NCBI RefSeq assembly: GCF_024648825.1
Contig: NZ_JANBBE010000010.1
Location: 1-64,000, forward strand
Source of the DNA: Lentzea californiensis
Lineage (GTDB): Bacteria; Actinomycetota; Actinomycetes; Mycobacteriales; Pseudonocardiaceae
Length of the DNA: 64,000 bases
Direction: 5' to 3'
Position 1 is the first letter of the stretch. Every line of letters starts with the position of its first letter. Below, piece by piece: positions 42,922 through 51,399 of the stretch. The translations under genes were made by a program, and so were the position numbers. The notes beneath the pieces were generated by a model. That model did no database searches, was not told the origin of the DNA, and was given only the letters and a program-made list of their open reading frames with translations.

Positions 42922-43500
42922 GCGGGGTTAGTCAACCCGGAACGGGTCCGGCAGGGGCGTTCCACGACCGTCAGCGCCGGCAAGGCCGCCAAGCTGTGGC
43001 GGCAGGAGGTCAACGGCGGCGCAACCTGGCCATACCTCCACAACGGCACCACGACGACGTTCGAGCTGCGCGGCGGCCCGAACTTCGGCACCGTGCTGGG
43101 CACCACGAGCAGCACGGGACGAGCGCCCGGCCTGCTGAGCGCAGACCGCACGCACCTCGCGCTCGCGACCGGCACGATCGACCTGTCGTGGGCCACGGCG
43201 CTGAGCGAGGACCAGGTGTGGGTGTCGCACAACGGAAGCCCGCAGAAGCTGTACGCGAAGGGCCCGTCCGGGACGGACCGGATCACCTGGATCGGCCGTC
43301 GCACCACCGTCAACGACGACGGCACGGAGACGGTGCTCAGCGGCGGATCGGCCGCGATCAGCACTCGCGGCGCGGACCACCCGTACATGGTCAAGGGATC
43401 GATCTGGCCGAGCAAGCCCGGCCTGCCGCCGGCGGAGCTGGCGCCAGCACTGTGGATGGTGAGGGGGAGCGCTTCCACCGATCTGCGATCATGCTGCGCC
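42922..43500 (+). pseudogene. 5'-truncated reading-frame relic, family unknown
   Basis: After a stop at 42919 the frame stays open with protein-like composition (for example TWPYLHNGTTTTFELRG, DQVWVSHNGSPQKLYAKG and DRITWIGRRTTV) and runs directly into the DUF1963 gene without a stop. There is no good start or SD at its beginning. It looks like the tail of a beta-rich, perhaps secreted protein that has lost its 5' end. I do not recognise the family. It could alternatively be an odd N-terminal extension of the next gene. Confidence 0.35.
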
Positions 43501-44364
43501 ATGGATCGTCATGAGCAGTTCCGCAGCGCCGCAATCGATCGAGGTATCCCGCAGGACGAGACCGACAAGTTCGCCGACCAGCTCCGGTTCGCGATCTGGG
43601 CGGGTCCAAGCGGTGCCGGGGACGAGGTCGTCGGGCAGTTCGGTGGGCTTCCTGAGTTACCGGCGGGCATGGAGTGGCCGGGCGACGAGTACCCGTTGCC
43701 GTTCATCGGCTCCGTCGACTGCGCGGCCCTCCCTCGAACCGAAGGGCTTGACCTGCCGGCGGACGGTGCGCTGCTGTTCTTCCTGCACCACGAGGAAGAC
43801 ATCGAAGAACATCCCACCACCGAGTTCTCGCAAGTCCTCCACGTCCCAGCCGGCACGGAAACGGAGGTGGCATCACCGCCGCCCGGCCACGACACCAGGA
43901 CGTTCTTCATGGAGCCCATCCCGTTCCTCATTCCCGAGTGCAGGCTCACCGCATGGGTGCAACCGGTGCTGCCCGACTGGATCGAACGGCGCGATGTCAC
44001 GTCCGAAACGGACGCCGTGAAGCAGCTGTGCGAGCTCGTCGACGATCTCTGGCCGGATCAGGACCGCTTCTGCACGCTTCGCATCGGCGGGTACTGCCGG
44101 GAGATCGGCGGCCAGGACAACCCGTACGCGCAGATGGCGTTCGACAGCGTCACGAGCCTGCGGGCAGCTGATGCCGACATGCCGATGGAGGAGCGGTTCC
44201 GCCTGCAGGGCGAAGAGGAGCGCCGGTTGATCCAGGAATGGGTGCCGCTCGCCCAGTTCCCCACGAACGGCGAGTTCTACTACGGATGCTTCCTGATCAG
44301 GTTCGATGATCTCGCCGCGAAGCGCTTCGACCAGATGCGTTCGTTCACCATGTTCACCGAATAG
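43501..44364 (+). CDS. YwqG-like (DUF1963) protein
   Basis: A 287-residue cytosolic acidic protein. VGQFGGLPELPAGMEWPGDEYPLPFIGSVDC-type residues, LLFFLHHEED and the C-terminal GEFYYGCFLIRFDDLAAKRFD are DUF1963 hallmarks. The function of this family is not known. ATG 43501 gives the length usual for the family; no clear SD precedes it and the frame is open further 5'. It is a single gene in the relic zone between the two clusters and has no visible link to either. Confidence 0.75.
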   Translation: MDRHEQFRSAAIDRGIPQDETDKFADQLRFAIWAGPSGAGDEVVGQFGGLPELPAGMEWPGDEYPLPFIGSVDCAALPRTEGLDLPADGALLFFLHHEEDIEEHPTTEFSQVLHVPAGTETEVASPPPGHDTRTFFMEPIPFLIPECRLTAWVQPVLPDWIERRDVTSETDAVKQLCELVDDLWPDQDRFCTLRIGGYCREIGGQDNPYAQMAFDSVTSLRAADADMPMEERFRLQGEEERRLIQEWVPLAQFPTNGEFYYGCFLIRFDDLAAKRFDQMRSFTMFTE

Positions 44365-44505
44365 GGGTCGTCACTCGGTCGCCGCGCATCGCACGCCTCA
44401 CTGCCGCCTCGCTGTCGAACTCACGCGTTGTTGCCGTGACCTCGCCACGCGGATCTGCGACAAGCGATCAGGAACTTGCGGCAGGCGGCGCGACCTTCTC
44501 CCTTA

Positions 44506-44818
44506 GTGATCAGTTCAGAATGAGCTGGCGTGTCGGCTTTGCCTGCGGGACAGGGCGTTCCAAGATCGCGGTGTCCCCGAGCCGTTTCCGCTATCCGGGT
44601 CGCAGGCGTGCCGACGACCGCGCCGAGTTGGAGGGCATCCTCTACGCGATGCGCACCGGCGTCGGCTGGAACCGGCTACCCACCGCCTTGTCCGGTGCTT
44701 CGGGCTCGACCTGTTGGCGGCGGTTGACTGAGTGGCATGAAGCCGGTGTCTGGCAACAGCTGCACGAGCGGTTGCTCGCCGAACTGCGCGCCGACGGCTG
44801 CTGGACCTGTCGGAGCCG
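44506..44818 (+). pseudogene. IS5-type transposase N-terminal fragment
   Basis: Translated residues such as RFRYPGRRRADDRAELEGIL, MRTGVGWNRLPTALSGASGS and TCWRRLTEWHEAGVWQQLH are the N-terminal DUF4096 domain of IS5-like transposases. The similarity ends near 44818, before any DDE residues, and the extreme N-terminus is also eroded. It is a dead remnant marking an old insertion between the clusters. Confidence 0.7.
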
Positions 44819-44831
44819 ATGTTCGAGCGGT

Positions 44832-44977
44832 ATCAGCCCTGCAGGCCGCCAGGCTGGAACGCGGCGTGTGAGTCGACGTTGAGCGTGTGCATGGCACGGG
44901 GCCACGTGGTGTTCGACGGTGCGAGGGGACAGGACAACTCGTCGGCGATCTGGCGGTTGGTGCGTCCGCGTGGGCGG
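44832..44977 (-). pseudogene. Frameshifted LuxR-type helix-turn-helix fragment
   Basis: On the minus strand one frame reads GRTNRQIADEL, a second continues LSPRTVEHHVA, and the first resumes with RAMHTLNVDSHAAF before the stop at 44832. Joined, these make the C-terminal LuxR DNA-binding domain. At least two compensating indels are needed, and everything 5' of the recognition helix is missing. It is a regulator relic. Between 44978 and 45298 I see no convincing gene; a short GIRVNAVNPG stretch near 45350 recalls an SDR but is isolated. Confidence 0.6.
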
Positions 44978-45298
44978 GCCGGGCGGAAGCGGCGTGACGC
45001 CCGGCGGCACCGGTTGGCGTCGCGGGTGCAGTCCAGATCGGTGTAGCGGCTGCGGCGTTCAGCCGTCGAGCGCTTCGGTGGAATCCTTTGCCCAATGCTT
45101 TGACGAGTGTCACGGCTGCTGCGCCCCGCGCGTGGGAACGCGCGCACGGCGTGTGGCACGAGGTCGGCTGCCCACACCCAGTTCTCCTTGGCGCGCACGC
45201 GGTTCAGGGTGCGGTCGGTCCCGACCGCGGCGACGGCGTCGTCGCGCACTACGACCGGCTCGGCGCCACCCGCGATGCCAACCGCGCCGCACCGTGGA

Positions 45299-45336
45299 GC
45301 ACCGCGGGCCGCCGCGCTTGCGGCGGCCCGCGGTGC
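45299..45336 (-). terminator. Perfect 17-bp hairpin downstream of the MFS gene
   Basis: GCACCGCGGGCCGCCGC (45299-45315) pairs without mismatch to 45320-45336 around a GCTT loop. It lies 29 bp beyond the stop of the minus-strand MFS gene. It lacks a T-tract, as many actinobacterial terminators do. It probably ends transcription from cluster 2 or insulates the relic zone. Confidence 0.65.
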
Positions 45337-45365
45337 GGCATCCGGGTCAACGCCGTGAACCCGGG

Positions 45366-46955
45366 TCACCCGGCGTGCGAGACGCCCTCCGCCGCGGAGC
45401 GGCTGCTGCCCGGACCGTCCTCTGCCTGCCGCGCCGGCCCTGTGCGTTCCCCGGTGGGACGCAGGGCGAACACCAGCACGGCTGTCGCGACGAGGGCGAT
45501 GACCATGATCCAGACCGCGCCGACGTGCAGGGCGTGGATGAACGCGCGGTCTGCCGCCTCCGCGAGACCGGGCCGGTCGAGAGTGCCGGCCACGTGCCTG
45601 GCCTGCTCCGCGGACACGCGGACGCTGTCCTGCAGTGCGGGCGGGACGTCGCTGAGGGAGGGTTCGATCGCGTTCCGGTAGGCGATCGACATGATCGTGC
45701 CGCCCACCGCGATCCCCATCACGCTGCCGACCTGGCGCGCCGTGTTGGTCACGGCCGAACCTGCGCCGGAGCGTTCCAGCGGCAGGCTGCTGATCAGCGC
45801 TCCGGTCACCGGCGCCAGCACCATGCCGACGGCGAGGCCCTGGGTCAGCAGCACGACCGAGATCCAGGTGAGCGAGGTGTCCAGGTCGAAGAAGCCGACC
45901 GCGCCCAAGGTGAACGCCGCCACCGCGAGCGACGGTATGGCGACCGCACGCAGGGACCACAGGCGGACCATGCGTGCGCCCAGCGGTGCACCCACGACGG
46001 CGCCGATCGCGGCCGGCACGTTGGCCAGGCCTGCCTTCAGCGGCGAGAAGCCGAGTGCGCCCTGCATGTAGAACGCGTTGTAGAAGGTGACGGCAGCCAC
46101 CGAGAAGAGCAGCAACGACATGGACAGGTTGCCGCCGCCGAACATCCGCTGCGCCAGCAGCCGGGGGTCGAAACTCGGTTCCCTGGTCCGCAGTTCGACG
46201 AGCACGAAGACGGCGAGCAGGGCGAGCCCGGCCGCGATCGGTGCCCAGACGTCCCACCGGCTCCAGGTGTCCACCTGTCCCGCGCGGATCAGGCCGTAGG
46301 TCAGCGTCGAGAGCCCGCTGATCGACAGCAGAATTCCCGCCGGGTCCAGCGGTCGCACGGTGGGGCTGCGGAAATTGGGTACCAGCAGGATGATTCCGGC
46401 CAGCGCCACCACGACAACGGGAACGTTGATCAGGAAGACCGAACCCCACCAGAAATGGCTGAGCAGGACCCCTGCGAGGACTGGGCCCGCGGCCATTCCG
46501 ACGCCGGTCGCCGTCGAGGAAATGGCGATCGCCGTCGCTCTCCCCGGACCGGTGAAAGTCCACAGGAGGATGGCGAAGTTGGCGGGCATGATGAAAGCGG
46601 CGCCGATGCCCATCGCGGCGCGTGCCGCGATCAGCTGTCCCGCGTCGCCGGCGTACGCCGCCCAGATCGAGGTCGCGGCGAAGATCACCAGTCCGGCCGC
46701 GAGCACGTTGCGGTGGCCGAAACTGTCGCCGAGCGCACCGGCGGTGAACATCAAGGTCGCGAAGACCAGCGTGTACGCGCCGGTGGCCCATTGCAGCTCC
46801 GCCGGGCTGGCGCCCAGCCCGCGGACGGGGTCGGCGAGGGTCTCCAGGGTGATGCTGAGGACGGTGTTGTCCAGCCAAATCAGCAGTGAACACACCATGA
46901 GAACGGCAAGAATCAACTGCTGTCGCGATTTCGGCAGCGTTGTAGGCGCGGTCAT
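45366..46955 (-). CDS. MFS multidrug transporter, DHA2/QacA-type (copy 1)
   Basis: A 529-residue membrane protein with about 14 hydrophobic segments of the EmrB/QacA group. LIWLDNTVLSITLETLADP is the motif D region of helix 1, and GALGDSFGHRNVL is motif A. It is closely similar along its entire length to the transporter at 61058, including the first 40 residues and the linker LVPNFRSPxVRPLDPAG. ATG 46955 has GAAGGTG upstream. The two paralogues bracket the minus-strand operon and probably export its product or provide self-resistance. A TTGACA promoter precedes it. Confidence 0.9.
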   Translation of the reverse strand: MTAPTTLPKSRQQLILAVLMVCSLLIWLDNTVLSITLETLADPVRGLGASPAELQWATGAYTLVFATLMFTAGALGDSFGHRNVLAAGLVIFAATSIWAAYAGDAGQLIAARAAMGIGAAFIMPANFAILLWTFTGPGRATAIAISSTATGVGMAAGPVLAGVLLSHFWWGSVFLINVPVVVVALAGIILLVPNFRSPTVRPLDPAGILLSISGLSTLTYGLIRAGQVDTWSRWDVWAPIAAGLALLAVFVLVELRTREPSFDPRLLAQRMFGGGNLSMSLLLFSVAAVTFYNAFYMQGALGFSPLKAGLANVPAAIGAVVGAPLGARMVRLWSLRAVAIPSLAVAAFTLGAVGFFDLDTSLTWISVVLLTQGLAVGMVLAPVTGALISSLPLERSGAGSAVTNTARQVGSVMGIAVGGTIMSIAYRNAIEPSLSDVPPALQDSVRVSAEQARHVAGTLDRPGLAEAADRAFIHALHVGAVWIMVIALVATAVLVFALRPTGERTGPARQAEDGPGSSRSAAEGVSHAG

Positions 46956-46992
46956 GCACACCTTCGAATGTCGATTGACGGAAACCTGACCG

Positions 46993-47022
46993 ACCATAAG
47001 CAAGCGCGCTGGACATTGTCAA
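46993..47022 (-). promoter_or_regulatory. Sigma-70-type promoter of MFS copy 1
   Basis: On the minus strand TTGACA (47022-47017) and TATGGT (46998-46993) are separated by 18 bp, about 38 bp before the ATG. The TTGACA and the following GCGCGC-rich spacer resemble the region before MFS copy 2 (60986-61015), so promoter and gene were probably duplicated together. Confidence 0.5.
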
Positions 47023-47140
47023 GCTCAGGAATTGTTGCCGACGCTGTTGCGGTGGAACTGGTGATATGCCCGGGGATTTATTTGCGGTCGGAGCAATTGT
47101 GTGCCTAGTGGAATGGTTTGCTTTCAGGGTTGTTTTGTGG

Positions 47141-47184
47141 CCCCGGCGGGATTGTGCCCAGGGGGTCCCGTGCGCCGGGGGACC
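47141..47184 (-). terminator. Candidate terminator after the cluster 2 operon
   Basis: Two mutually exclusive hairpins are possible: CCCCGGCG (47141-47148) with CGCCGGGG (47173-47180), and GGTCCC (47164-47169) with GGGACC (47179-47184). They lie just beyond the stop of the molybdopterin oxidoreductase (47208). No T-tract. Function is inferred from position. Confidence 0.4.
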
Positions 47185-47207
47185 GGACCGCACCGCGTCC
47201 CGGCGAC

Positions 47208-49421
47208 CTACGTCGCGGTGATCGGCCGCAGTTCGACCGGCACCCCGTTGAACACCGCGGTGCCGGAGAGCGGATCCACCTCCTGTTCGTCGGTGAGCGC
47301 GTTGATGCTGACGCCCGGCTCCTCTGCGGCCGTGCGCAGGCGGGTGCCCGGCCGGTCGTGGCCCCAGCCGTAGGGCAGGCTCACCACGCCGGGCGCGATG
47401 GCGTCGGTGAGCTCCGCGACCGCGACCACCTCCCGGTGCCGGCCGCGCACGGCTATCGGCTGCCCGTCGGACACGCCCAGCGTGGCGGCGTCCGCGGGAT
47501 GGAGGCGCAATCGGCACACCGTCGATCCGCCGGCCAGCGACCCGACGTTGTGCGACCAGCTGTTGAGCGAGCGCAGCTGCCGTCGCGAGATCAGCTGGAA
47601 ACCCGGTCGGGGAGCGTCCAGGTGCCGCTCCAGCCGGTCGACGTCGGCCACGAGCTCCTCGGGAGCGAGCCGGACCTTCCGGTTCGGCGTCAGCAACACC
47701 CCGGGAAGCGCCGGTTCCAGCGGACCGAGGTCGATGCCGTGCGGGTTCTCCTTCAGCAGGGCCAGGTTCAGCCCCGGCCGCAGACCGAGCAGATCACCCG
47801 CCGGGCCCAGTCTCAGCATCAGGTCGATCCGGCGCTCGACCGAGTCGGCTCCCGTCAGCCGCGCCGCCAGCTCACCGGTCTCCCGCCCGGCCAGTGGCGA
47901 ACCCGGCACGGCGGCAGCGGCCCGCAGCGCCCGATCGATGACCGCCTCGTCCACCGCCTCCGGGGGCGGCGTCGACCCCCGTCCGGCCGCGATGTGCACC
48001 AGCCGGGCCATCATCGCGGCTTCGCCCGGCCGGCCGGGTTCGAGCGGCCACGCCGGCGGCGAGTACCGGGCGACCTGCCGGACCGCCCGCCGGGCCAGCA
48101 CCACCTCGTACTGCGGTGACTGCAGCGGTCGCGGGGGCGGCAGGACGACGTCCGCGTGCCGCGTCGTCTCGTTGAGGTAGGGGTCCACGCTGACCATGAA
48201 GTCCAGGTCGTCGAGGACGCCGTCCAGGCGTTCGCCGTTCGGGGCCGCGAGCACCAGGTTGCCGGCCACGCCGATCAGCGCGCGGACCTGCCCGGGACCC
48301 GGTGTCGCGATCTCGTCGACCAGGGTCGCGGTGGGCAGTTCCCCCGACACTTCCGCGAGGCCGCGGACCCGGCTGCGCCATCGGCCGGTGGTGAACGGTG
48401 CGTCCGGCCGGGGGACCGAGTGCGGGGCCCGGCCGAACATGGTGCCGCCCGGCCGGTCGAGGTTGCCGGTCAGGACGTTCAGGACCTCGATCAGCCAGCT
48501 CGTCACCGTGCCGAACCGGGTCGTGCTGGTGCCCAGCCGCCCGTAGACCGCCGCCGTCCTGGCCGCGCCCAGCTCGCGCGCGAGCTCCCAGATGCCGTCC
48601 GGGTCCACACCGCACACCGGCGCCACCCGTTCGGGCGGGAAACGGGCGGCCATCGCCCTCACCACGTCCGATCCGTCGAACCGGTCCGGACTCGGCGGTG
48701 TGACCAGGTCCTCGGCGAACAGCACGTGGATGATCGCGGCCAGCAGGTACGGATCACCGCCGGGGGTGATCTGGACGTGCCGATCGGCGGCCGCGGCGGT
48801 GCGCGTGCGGGCCGGGTCGACCACCACCAGCCGTCCGCCCCGCTCGCGCAGCTTCCGGATCCGGCCGGGAAGGTCCGGAGCGGTCCAGAGACTGCCGTTG
48901 GACTCGAGCGGATTCGCGCCCAGGACCAGCAGGTGATCGGTGCGGTCGACGTCGGGCACCGGAATGGCCATCGGGTCCCCGTACATCAGCCCGCACGCGA
49001 CGCTCTTGGGCATGGTGTCCAAGGTCGCCGAGGTGTAGACGTTCCGGGTCCCCAGCGCCTCGCGCAGCGGGGCGAAGTACAGCGAGATGCCGAGCGTGTG
49101 CACCATCGGGTTGCCCACGTACAGGGCGACCGCGTCGCGGCCGTGGGCAGCCTGGACCATCCCCAGCCCGCGAGCGACCTCGGCGAACGCCTCGTCCCAC
49201 CCGACCTCGGTGAACTCGCCGTCCCGGCGGACCAGCGGCGCGTCGAGGCGGTCGGGATCGTCGTTGAACCCGCCCAGCGACGCCCCCTTGGGGCACAGGT
49301 AGCCGTGGCTGAACACGTCCGCCTCGTCACCCCGGACGGCGATGACCCGCCCTGCCTCGTGGCGGATGGTGAGCCCGCAGGCCGCCTCGCACAGCGGGCA
49401 GATGCGCAGCGAGTCCGTCAC
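47208..49421 (-). CDS. Molybdopterin-dependent oxidoreductase, DMSO-reductase family
   Basis: A 737-residue protein. Cys8, Cys11, Cys15 and Cys43 (CPLCEAACG and LCPKG) bind a [4Fe-4S] cluster. The central Mo-bis-MGD domain has VLGANPLESNGSL and GRLGTSTTRFGT, and the C-terminal part has PLSGTAVFNGVPVEL. No Tat signal is seen, so it is likely cytosolic. GTG 49421 is 4 nt after the hydrolase gene and this is the last gene of the minus-strand operon. It may oxidise or reduce an N- or O-containing group of the cluster 2 product. No partner electron-transfer subunit is adjacent. Confidence 0.85.
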   Translation of the reverse strand: MTDSLRICPLCEAACGLTIRHEAGRVIAVRGDEADVFSHGYLCPKGASLGGFNDDPDRLDAPLVRRDGEFTEVGWDEAFAEVARGLGMVQAAHGRDAVALYVGNPMVHTLGISLYFAPLREALGTRNVYTSATLDTMPKSVACGLMYGDPMAIPVPDVDRTDHLLVLGANPLESNGSLWTAPDLPGRIRKLRERGGRLVVVDPARTRTAAAADRHVQITPGGDPYLLAAIIHVLFAEDLVTPPSPDRFDGSDVVRAMAARFPPERVAPVCGVDPDGIWELARELGAARTAAVYGRLGTSTTRFGTVTSWLIEVLNVLTGNLDRPGGTMFGRAPHSVPRPDAPFTTGRWRSRVRGLAEVSGELPTATLVDEIATPGPGQVRALIGVAGNLVLAAPNGERLDGVLDDLDFMVSVDPYLNETTRHADVVLPPPRPLQSPQYEVVLARRAVRQVARYSPPAWPLEPGRPGEAAMMARLVHIAAGRGSTPPPEAVDEAVIDRALRAAAAVPGSPLAGRETGELAARLTGADSVERRIDLMLRLGPAGDLLGLRPGLNLALLKENPHGIDLGPLEPALPGVLLTPNRKVRLAPEELVADVDRLERHLDAPRPGFQLISRRQLRSLNSWSHNVGSLAGGSTVCRLRLHPADAATLGVSDGQPIAVRGRHREVVAVAELTDAIAPGVVSLPYGWGHDRPGTRLRTAAEEPGVSINALTDEQEVDPLSGTAVFNGVPVELRPITAT

Positions 49422-49425
49422 GTCC

Positions 49426-50133
49426 TCACCGCGCAGCGGTCTCGAGGTGGCTCGCCAGCTCCCGGATCGCCACCGCGGCGGCGATGGCGTTGCCGCGGCC
49501 GTTGACGTGGAGACGGTCCTCGCTCCAGATGGACGGGTCCTCGGCGGCGTCCAGCCAGGTCAGGGACACGTGCACGGCACCGAGTTCGGCTGCGACCCCG
49601 GCGGTGCGCTCGCTGAAGGTCCGCACCTTCCGGCCCAGCAACGCCGACAGCCGGGCCGGCAGAAATCCGGCACGGGAGATGTCGAACACCCCGACGGTGA
49701 TCACCGTGACGCCGCGCCGGGTGAACTCGGACACCAGATCGGTGAACGCACGCGTGAACTCGTCGGGGTCGAAGTCCCTGCGCAGCACGTCGTTGCCGCC
49801 GCAGGCGACCGCGGCCAGGTCGGGCTCGAACGCCAGCGCACGCGCGAGCTGCTGCTCACGCACTTCGGCGAGACGCAGGCCTCGCCTGCCCAGGTTCAGG
49901 TAGCCGAGAGTGCCGTTCGCCGACTCCAGGGCTCCGGCGATGCGGTCGGCCCAGCCCCCGCTGCCGTAACCGTCGACGTCCTCGCCCACGCCCGCGGCGA
50001 CGCTGTCGCCGATCACGGCGAACCGGCGCCACGGCGCGCCTGCCAGCAGTCGGTCCGACGCACCGGGGTCCAGGGTGCGCGGATCTTCCTTCTCGTTGCG
50101 GTAGAGCGGTGGTGCCGAGAGCGTCCCGGTCAT
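49426..50133 (-). CDS. SGNH/GDSL-type hydrolase
   Basis: A 235-residue esterase-fold protein. The nucleophile is Ser44 in VIGDSVAAG, followed by the oxyanion GGND (CGGNDVL) and the Asp/His pair in EDRLHVNGRG. ATG 50133 is preferred over ATG 50139 because AGGAG directly abuts the latter, leaving 6 nt to the former. No signal peptide is present. In a carrier-protein pathway it may act as a thioesterase or de-acylase releasing or trimming the product. It lies between the aminotransferase and molybdoenzyme genes. Confidence 0.85.
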   Translation of the reverse strand: MTGTLSAPPLYRNEKEDPRTLDPGASDRLLAGAPWRRFAVIGDSVAAGVGEDVDGYGSGGWADRIAGALESANGTLGYLNLGRRGLRLAEVREQQLARALAFEPDLAAVACGGNDVLRRDFDPDEFTRAFTDLVSEFTRRGVTVITVGVFDISRAGFLPARLSALLGRKVRTFSERTAGVAAELGAVHVSLTWLDAAEDPSIWSEDRLHVNGRGNAIAAAVAIRELASHLETAAR

Positions 50134-50142
50134 GGGCATCTC

Positions 50143-51399
50143 CTAGTTCTCCGAAGGCGGGCCGGATCGGGCGAGCCCCCGCACCGCGCTGCGGAACCCC
50201 TCGCACAGGAACTCGAACTCGGAGCCGGACAGGATCGCGGGCGGGGAGATCCGGACCACGACGTCGCTGCCGAGCGTCGCGGTGGCGATCACGCCGGCGT
50301 CCAGCAGTCCACCGAGCACCGCGCTCGCGGTGCCGACCCGGACGCAGTCGATGCCGAGCAGCAGCCCGCGGCCCCGCACCTCCCGGATCGAGTGCGGTGC
50401 GGTGGCGGCGATCTTCGTGAACTCCGCCAGCAGCCGGGCGCCGAGCAGTTCGGATCGCGTCACCAGGCCGTCCCGTTCGATGACGTCGAGGGTCGTGGTG
50501 ACGGCGACCGCGGCCAGGGGCGAGCCCCCGAACGTGGACGAGTGGATCCGCGCGTTCCGGTTGAGCGGGGCGAACGCGCGTTCGTTCGCCACGACCGCGC
50601 TGACCGGCATGCAGCCGCCGCCGAGGCTCTTGCCCGCCAGCAGGACGTCCGGCACGACGTCCTCGATCGAGCAACCCCACCAGGCGCCGAGCCGGCCGAT
50701 GCCGGTTTGCACCTCGTCGAGCACCAGCAGGGCGTCATGGCGATCGCAGGCGTCCCGGACGGCGCGCAGGTACCCCGGCGGCGGAATGCGCACGCCCCCT
50801 TCGCCCTGCACCGGTTCCAGCACGACGCAGGCTCGCCGGGGATCGGCGGCCAGGTCGGCTGCCAGGGCGTCGGCGTCGCCGAACGGCACGGTCGACACGT
50901 CGGGCAGCAACGGCTGGAACGGCCGCTGGTAGATCAGCCGGTCGGTGATGCTCAACGCTCCCAGCGTCTTGCCGTGGAACCCGCCCCTGGCTGAGACCAC
51001 CCGCCGGTGACCGGTGGCCCGGCCGAGCTTGAGCGCTGTCTCGACCGCCTCGGCGCCGGTGCTGCCGAAGTAGACGTGGTCCAGGCCGGGAGGCGCGACG
51101 CTCGCCAGCCGTTCGGCGGCCAGCGCCAGCTCCGCGCTGAGCATGCTGCGCGTCGCCAGCGCCCGCGTCGCCAGTTGCCGCTGCAACGCGCCGACGACAT
51201 CGGGATGGCTGTGTCCCAGCAGGAACACGCCGTATCCGCCGCAATCGAGGTAACGCCTGCCGGCGGAGTCGGTGACCCAGGCACCGAGGGCGCTGGACTC
51301 GACGGGCTGGCGGGTCTTCTCCGCGATGTCCGCGGCAGCCTGCCCGACGTGCCGCCGGTACCGGGCGACGACTTCGGCAACGGTGTTCGGATCAGGCAT
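50143..51399 (-). CDS. Class III PLP-dependent aminotransferase
   Basis: A 418-residue fold-type I aminotransferase related to ornithine/acetylornithine and putrescine enzymes. The PLP lysine is Lys257 in LLAGKSLGGG, the cofactor Asp228 is in VLDEVQTGIG, and GSTGAEAVETALKL holds the phosphate loop. ATG 51399 overlaps the GMC gene by 8 bp. It may act on an aldehyde made by the neighbouring GMC oxidoreductase, so that alcohol becomes amine in two steps. That pairing is an inference. Confidence 0.88.
   Translation of the reverse strand: MPDPNTVAEVVARYRRHVGQAAADIAEKTRQPVESSALGAWVTDSAGRRYLDCGGYGVFLLGHSHPDVVGALQRQLATRALATRSMLSAELALAAERLASVAPPGLDHVYFGSTGAEAVETALKLGRATGHRRVVSARGGFHGKTLGALSITDRLIYQRPFQPLLPDVSTVPFGDADALAADLAADPRRACVVLEPVQGEGGVRIPPPGYLRAVRDACDRHDALLVLDEVQTGIGRLGAWWGCSIEDVVPDVLLAGKSLGGGCMPVSAVVANERAFAPLNRNARIHSSTFGGSPLAAVAVTTTLDVIERDGLVTRSELLGARLLAEFTKIAATAPHSIREVRGRGLLLGIDCVRVGTASAVLGGLLDAGVIATATLGSDVVVRISPPAILSGSEFEFLCEGFRSAVRGLARSGPPSEN

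Noticed and set aside
45088..45681. A + strand frame containing GIRVNAVNPG, reminiscent of an SDR
   Set aside because: Only about 15 residues resemble an SDR. The rest overlaps the 17-bp hairpin and the MFS gene. It is at most a trace and not called as a gene.
44919..46889. A 656-codon + strand open frame opposite MFS copy 1
   Set aside because: It is the shadow of the transporter, rich in Arg, Asp and His, and without domain signals.
47141..47184. Possible riboswitch or structured leader after the molybdoenzyme gene
   Set aside because: It is downstream of the minus-strand gene and upstream of nothing on the + strand. A terminator is the simpler reading.
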